Assembly (NCBI GenBank): GCA_036003885.1
Contig: DASYSA010000064.1
Span: 1-10,105, forward strand
Length of the DNA stretch: 10,105 bases
Reading direction: 5' to 3'
Origin: DASYSA01 sp036003885
Lineage (GTDB): Bacteria > Acidobacteriota > Blastocatellia > UBA7656
Part shown: positions 6,474 through 10,105 of the stretch, one piece after another
Layout: each line of letters begins with the position of its first letter
Position numbering within the stretch: the first letter of the stretch is position 1
Made by a program: the position numbers and the translations under genes
Notes under the pieces: generated by a model
What the model saw: the letters and a program-made list of their open reading frames with translations, nothing else
What the model was told of the DNA's origin: nothing
The model's database searches: none

Positions 6474-7073
6474 ATGAGACATCATCGGCTGATATTCGCG
6501 GTCGTCCTTCTACTCGTGAGTGCCTTGCCCGCTTTGGGTCAGGACTCGATCGATAACGTCGTTGTAACTGGCGACGTGACCAATATCGTCCTCTGCCATC
6601 ACGACAACGACGCGTGGATCTATCGTCTTTCAATTCGACTGCACGTCAAAAACGTTGGCAAACAGCCCCTCATCATTTCGGCTGCCAGTGCGATGACAGA
6701 TTACTACAAGGTTGCCACTACGCCCGAGAATCTCAGCGCCAAAACATTTTCACACATCGGTTGGGTAACGTCTGGCGGGCCATCCGAACCGAGCCCGGTG
6801 CCAGGGAAACCAGTTAGGCCCTTCAAAGTGGTCACCCCTAACGAGAGCATTGACATCGAGGTCGATCTACGCGCGATTGTAACCGCAGAACTCAAACCGG
6901 GCTCCGCTTACTTGCAGATTGTCGCGGAAAACTGGCCGGATTATACCGATGAGTACATCGCTAAGTTGAAGCGCGCTTGGAGCTCTTATGGCGTTCTTTG
7001 GGCACACTCGCTTCATTCGCATCCAATTTCTTTTACTGTCCCCCTGAAGGTCAGGGCGGTTCGGTGTCCCTGA
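6474..7073 (+). CDS. Small secreted protein of unknown function
   Basis: The product has 199 residues, with a clear signal peptide (MRHHRLIFAVVLLLVSALPALG, cleavage likely near 22). The mature part alternates short hydrophobic strands (IYRLSIRLHVKNV at 49-61, LIISAAS at 66-72, ESIDIEVDLRAIV at 124-136, SAYLQIVAE at 144-152), which suggests an immunoglobulin-like beta sandwich. Two His pairs (HH at 42-43, HSLHSH at 178-183) are the only striking residues; no catalytic motif is recognised. GAGG at 6465-6468, 5 bases before the ATG, supports the start. The next gene begins 27 bases after the stop in the same direction, so the two may be co-transcribed. Base composition is lower in GC than the amidase gene further right. 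The protein is probably periplasmic; no function is assigned. Confidence 0.75.
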   Translation: MRHHRLIFAVVLLLVSALPALGQDSIDNVVVTGDVTNIVLCHHDNDAWIYRLSIRLHVKNVGKQPLIISAASAMTDYYKVATTPENLSAKTFSHIGWVTSGGPSEPSPVPGKPVRPFKVVTPNESIDIEVDLRAIVTAELKPGSAYLQIVAENWPDYTDEYIAKLKRAWSSYGVLWAHSLHSHPISFTVPLKVRAVRCP

Positions 7074-7100
7074 CAGCACCGCATTGACTCGTCGGAACGT

Positions 7101-7661
7101 ATGACTCTTCTCTACAGAACTGTTGCGGCTCTGTTGTTGATCCCTTTTCCCTGGAGCATGACAGTGCGTGGTCAGAATTCTCTGGGCATACGCTCTGTGG
7201 ACTTTCGCAATTTTGACTATGGATCACAACCAGGTGAAGGCAGAGTCCTCTTACGCAAAGGGCGCTCTAACGAGAAGACATTCGGTATACCCAATAGTAA
7301 ACTTACCGCCGTCAAATATGCCGACCTTGACGGGGATGGGAGAGAGGAAGCAGTAGTTGTCATAAAAACGAATCTATTTGGATCGGGCGGCTACGATGAA
7401 CACTACTATGTCTTCACATATCGCAATGGCGTACCACGTAGACTCTTTGACGAGTATAAGGAGCAAGGAAGAGGCATTCGAATTAAGGATGGCGCTCTGA
7501 TGATAGTAGCACCTTACTGGGATACCGAGGTTCCGCATTGTTGCCCGAAGTACATCGAAACAAAGGCATACAGGTTGAAGGGATCAAGGCTAGTGGTTGT
7601 GAAACGGTGGCTAAGAAGGAACCCTGCGTTCAATGACTTCTACTCAAAGAGAGCTTTGTAA
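7101..7661 (+). CDS. Secreted protein with FG-GAP-like Ca-binding loop, unknown function
   Basis: The product has 186 residues. Residues 1-24 form a signal peptide (hydrophobic AALLLIPFPW, likely cleavage after VRG). The segment VKYADLDGDGREEAVVVI (71-88) is an FG-GAP/integrin-like blade with a DxDxDG calcium-binding loop. GYDEHYYVFTYRNG (97-110) looks like the next strand pair. PHCCP at 145-149, with two adjacent Cys, recalls the CCP(S) motif of small secreted proteins of this type and may form a disulfide. No enzyme motif is seen. The ribosome site is weak (GGAA near 7094), but only this start gives the signal peptide. Hand counts of two 60-base rows (7321 and 7441) give 45-47% GC, against 67-77% for rows in the amidase gene, which fits a separate origin. 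The stop is followed after 10 bases by an attC-like hairpin. Confidence 0.75.
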   Translation: MTLLYRTVAALLLIPFPWSMTVRGQNSLGIRSVDFRNFDYGSQPGEGRVLLRKGRSNEKTFGIPNSKLTAVKYADLDGDGREEAVVVIKTNLFGSGGYDEHYYVFTYRNGVPRRLFDEYKEQGRGIRIKDGALMIVAPYWDTEVPHCCPKYIETKAYRLKGSRLVVVKRWLRRNPAFNDFYSKRAL

Positions 7662-7671
7662 TCCAAAATCG

Positions 7672-7761
7672 GTCTAACTCCAGGGTGGACCGAAGCGCGC
7701 GATCGAGTCTTGACCTGAACCTTTACTGTTACCGGCGCGCTCGTCCACCCGAACGTTATGA
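7672..7761 (+). other. attC-like hairpin with two extrahelical bases
   Basis: GTCTAAC (7672-7678) fits the 1L consensus RYYYAAC; GTTATGA (7755-7761) sits at the 1R place and pairs as TAAC/GTTA. A 4-base spacer on each side (TCCA, GAAC) separates these from a long second stem: 7683-7700 pairs with 7735-7750 in 16 base pairs, with only C7691 and A7694 bulged out of the left arm. On the opposite strand these bulges are G and T, the bases typical of attC extrahelical positions. The terminal loop is about 34 bases. The arrangement (core, spacer, asymmetric stem, loop) and the site directly after a stop codon match attC architecture. No T-run follows, so it is not a classical terminator. Confidence 0.5.
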
Positions 7762-7808
7762 GAGCGCACCTAGGTAAACCGAGGCCCGACAAAACGGTTA
7801 GTCAAGAG

Positions 7809-7815
7809 AGGAAGG
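7809..7815 (+). promoter_or_regulatory. Ribosome binding site of the VOC gene
   Basis: AGGAAGG lies 4 bases before the ATG at 7820 and supports that start. Confidence 0.6.
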
Positions 7816-7819
7816 AATC

Positions 7820-8221
7820 ATGGCGTCGTCAGCACACGGAACGGTTATCTCGTTGATGTTGGCTGTGCAGGACACGCCGGCAGCGGTTGAATGGTACAAG
7901 CAGGCTCTCGGTGCACGAGTGTTGTGGAACCTTGGTTCGGTCGCCGGCCTGGAGATCGATGGCGCACCATTCTTTTTGCACGAACCCGTAGAGAATCGTT
8001 TCGACAGTCCGAAGGGGATTGGAACGACGACCGCGAGGGTGGAATTATTCGTCGCCGAACCGGATGAGGTGATCGCGCGCGCTGTCGAAGCAGGCGCGAC
8101 GCGCGGTCACATTCAAGACCATGTCGCGCCCTGGGGGACGCACCGGCAGGGTGGGTTCACCGACCCGTTTGGGCACGTCTGGTTAGTCGGCGACAAGTCT
8201 CCGTTGAATCACTTTGGATGA
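7820..8221 (+). CDS. VOC (glyoxalase/bleomycin-resistance fold) protein
   Basis: The product has 133 residues without signal peptide. It has the two beta-alpha-beta-beta-beta halves of the vicinal oxygen chelate fold: ISLMLAVQDTPAAVEWYKQALG at the start (approx. 10-31), the strand pair GLEIDGAPFFLHEP at 43-56, the second half ARVELFVAEPDEVIARAVEAGA at 72-93, and the terminal signature GFTDPFGHVWLV at 112-123. The style is that of PhnB-like proteins. The first-strand His that binds metal in true glyoxalase I is not evident, so lyase activity should not be assumed; candidate ligands are H54, E75 and H119. Members of the family detoxify metabolites or bind antibiotics, and the substrate cannot be read here. 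The amidase gene starts 51 bases after its stop on the same strand, so co-transcription is possible. Confidence 0.85.
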   Translation: MASSAHGTVISLMLAVQDTPAAVEWYKQALGARVLWNLGSVAGLEIDGAPFFLHEPVENRFDSPKGIGTTTARVELFVAEPDEVIARAVEAGATRGHIQDHVAPWGTHRQGGFTDPFGHVWLVGDKSPLNHFG

Positions 8222-8272
8222 TCACGTCCGGGCTTGCTCGAGCGAGCGGCAAAGGATAGGCTTCCTCCTTCT

Positions 8273-10078
8273 ATGAACACTCGCCGACAGTTCCTGCTCC
8301 GCGCGCCGCTCAGCGTGCTCGTCGCGGCCACCGCGTGCCGCACCCAGACACCGCCAGCCAATTCACAATCGACGACAGCCGCGCCCGGCGCACCGCCTAC
8401 GTTCGGCACGGGAGTCGGAACCGGCCCGGCCGTGACTCCGGCGACGTTGGCCGAGGCGGAGAAGCTGATGCAAGTCACGATGACAGCGGCGGAGCGGCAA
8501 CAGGCCGCCGACTCGTGGCGGCAGTCGCTTGCCCCGTACCTCGAGCGTCGCACCGGGCCACGACAAGTGGCGATCGCCGCTACCGACTCGCCGGCCACAC
8601 TCTGGAACCCGGTGCTCCCAGGAATTGCGGTGTCGTCGTCTCGCGACCAATTCGTGCGGTCGAAGGGAGAGCCCGCGCCTCTGCCGTCGTCGGAGGATGA
8701 AATTGCCTTCGCCCCCGTGACGCAGTTGTCGAGATGGATTGAGTCGCGGCAGCTTACCTCCGAACGACTCACGAACATCTATCTCAATCGCATCGAGCGG
8801 CTGGACGGGAAGATCCGGTCTATCATCACGCTCACGAAAGACCACGCGCGCGCGCGCGCGAAGACCGCCGACGCTGAGATCGCGTCGGGCAGGTACCGCG
8901 GTCCACTGCACGGAATCCCTTACGGTGTAAAGGATCTGCTCGACACAAAGGGCATCCTGACAACCTACGGCGCCGAGCCTTTCCGCAACCGTGTGCCGAC
9001 GGCAGACTCTGCGGTCGTGCGCAGGCTGGACGACGCGGGCGCGGTGTTGGTGGCCAAGCTCTCGCTGGGTGCGCTCGCGCTCAACGACATCTGGTTCGGC
9101 GGCCAGACGATGAACCCGTGGCTTCTGGAAGAGGGTGCGTCGGGATCGAGTGCGGGACCCGGGGCGGCGACGGCCGCGGCGCTTGTGGCATTTTCCATTG
9201 GCAGCGAGACCGGCGGAAGTATCGTCAGTCCCGCGATGCGCTGTGGCGTGACGGGCATGCGCCCGACGTTCGGTCGCGTGCCGCGCACCGGCGCGATGAC
9301 GCTCTGCTGGTCTCTTGACAAGCTAGGTCCTATGACGCGGACCGTAGAAGACGCAATGCTGGTCCTCCATGCCATCACCGGGCCTGATGCCGGCGACGTA
9401 TCGAGCGTGCCGAGCAAACTTGACTTCGATGCCACGGCGTCCGTTGCCGGCTTGAAAGTGGGCTACATTGCCCAGTGGATGAAAGAGAGTCCTGCAACCG
9501 ACGTGGACCGCGCTGCGATGGAGACGATCAAGAAGCTCAAGATGGAGCTGAAAGAAGTCACGCTACCCGATTGGCCGTACAGCTCGCTGATGCCAATTCT
9601 GTTTGCCGAGGGTGCAGCATCGTTCGAGGAACTGGCGCTCAATGATCAACTCGGCTCACTCAAGGTACAGGTCAAGGATGCGTGGCCCAACTTGTTCCGC
9701 CAGGCGCGATTCCTTTCGGCGGTGGACTTCGTGCAGGCCGATCGGTTGCGGCGCAAGGTGGCGCTGGAAATGGCGCGCATCTTCAAGGATGTCGACGTGT
9801 TGATCGTGCCGTCGCTACGCGACGAGCAGCTCACGATCACGAACTTCACCGGTCATCCATCGCTCACGCTGCGCGCCGGTTTTGTCGAAGTCTCGGAAGC
9901 ACGAAGCGACTGGGCCCCGGACCCGGCGAATCCGCTGCCGAAGTTCACCCCGCCGCGTCGTGTGCCGCACGGAATCACGATCCTCGGCCGACTTTTCGAC
10001 GACGGTTTGATCGGGCAGGTGGGACTGGCGCTCGAACGAGCATTCGGCGTGGCCGGGGCGAAGCCGGCCGGGTTCTAG
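8273..10078 (+). CDS. Tat-type amidase-signature hydrolase, lipoprotein-like
   Basis: The product has 601 residues if started at the ATG at 8273; an upstream TTG at 8234 would add 13 residues but would bury the signal. R4-R5-Q-F-L-L followed by LSVLVAATAC gives a twin-arginine signal with a plausible lipobox ending at C22, then a Pro/Thr/Ser/Ala-rich linker. The amidase-signature domain begins near 145. Its Ser-Ser-Lys triad is complete: K220 in IPYGVKD, cis-Ser S292 in SGSSAGPG and nucleophile S316 in GSETGGSIVSP. The 24-residue spacing between the serines is that of the family. The Arg that usually follows the nucleophile (GGSIR) is Val here, as in a subgroup ending SIVSP(A/S). Hydrolysis of an amide outside the cytoplasm is expected; the substrate is unknown. 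No clear ribosome site precedes the ATG (AGG is 12 bases away), so translation may be coupled or weak. Confidence 0.9.
   Translation: MNTRRQFLLRAPLSVLVAATACRTQTPPANSQSTTAAPGAPPTFGTGVGTGPAVTPATLAEAEKLMQVTMTAAERQQAADSWRQSLAPYLERRTGPRQVAIAATDSPATLWNPVLPGIAVSSSRDQFVRSKGEPAPLPSSEDEIAFAPVTQLSRWIESRQLTSERLTNIYLNRIERLDGKIRSIITLTKDHARARAKTADAEIASGRYRGPLHGIPYGVKDLLDTKGILTTYGAEPFRNRVPTADSAVVRRLDDAGAVLVAKLSLGALALNDIWFGGQTMNPWLLEEGASGSSAGPGAATAAALVAFSIGSETGGSIVSPAMRCGVTGMRPTFGRVPRTGAMTLCWSLDKLGPMTRTVEDAMLVLHAITGPDAGDVSSVPSKLDFDATASVAGLKVGYIAQWMKESPATDVDRAAMETIKKLKMELKEVTLPDWPYSSLMPILFAEGAASFEELALNDQLGSLKVQVKDAWPNLFRQARFLSAVDFVQADRLRRKVALEMARIFKDVDVLIVPSLRDEQLTITNFTGHPSLTLRAGFVEVSEARSDWAPDPANPLPKFTPPRRVPHGITILGRLFDDGLIGQVGLALERAFGVAGAKPAGF
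8845..8860. repeat. (CG)8 dinucleotide tract inside the amidase gene
   Basis: Eight uninterrupted CG units encode part of HARARAK (residues 191-197). Alternating CG is the strongest Z-DNA-prone sequence. Gain or loss of one unit would shift the reading frame of the amidase. Confidence 0.8.
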
Positions 10079-10105
10079 GCCACGCGCCGGACAGAAGGCA
10101 AGGAT

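Noticed and set aside
6811..6821. A further GTTAGGC core within the 199-residue secreted protein gene
   Set aside because: It is inside coding sequence without a hairpin or a matching 1L; a 7-base match can occur by chance.
8363..9435. Long minus-strand open frames opposite the amidase
   Set aside because: They are a codon-bias effect of a GC-rich gene; the plus strand has the complete Ser-Ser-Lys amidase triad.
10079..10105. The last 27 bases after the amidase
   Set aside because: Too short to show a terminator or another gene.

Overview
The window reads as a chromosomal segment of a soil-type bacterium, most likely Acidobacteriota. The reasons are a secreted Tricorn-like protease with a charged linker, Tat-signal aminotransferase and amidase genes, a secreted D-aminoacylase-like amidohydrolase, and small secreted proteins of unknown function. 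This placement is inferred from gene content and style; no rRNA or marker gene is present. The density is about one gene per 1.2 kb, with several long intergenic gaps. No integrase, transposase, tRNA, rRNA or CRISPR array is visible.

Layout. Positions 1-2046 (minus strand) hold the first 682 residues of a Tricorn-protease homologue that runs off the left edge. Positions 2047-2691 are a divergent intergenic region with AGAA/TTCT dyads, a REP-like palindrome and a good promoter for the next gene. A Tat-exported HisC-like aminotransferase follows at 2692-3843 (plus). A small cyclic-phosphate-processing receiver-domain gene (3904-4338) sits in what looks like an integron gene cassette: GTTAGGCGC lies just before it and GCGCCTAAC overlaps its stop. 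Next come a secreted D-aminoacylase-like amidohydrolase (4595-6310) with altered metal ligands, and two small secreted proteins of unknown function (6474-7073, 7101-7661). An attC-like hairpin with two bulged bases lies at 7672-7761. A VOC/glyoxalase-fold protein (7820-8221) is followed 51 bases later by a Tat-type, lipoprotein-like amidase (8273-10078).

How the genes may relate. Four of the larger products (Tricorn-like protease, aminotransferase, acyl-D-amino-acid deacylase-like enzyme, amidase) carry export signals and belong to families that act on amide bonds or amino acids. This suggests extracytoplasmic breakdown of peptides, D-amino-acid conjugates or cell-wall material. They are not one operon, so the shared theme is only an inference. 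Mixed among them are short genes of lower GC or mobile character (cREC gene, 6474-7073, 7101-7661), each with attC-like or palindromic sequence nearby. The least expected content of the window is this set of apparent integron cassette remains without an integrase (CALIN-like), scattered between metabolic genes.
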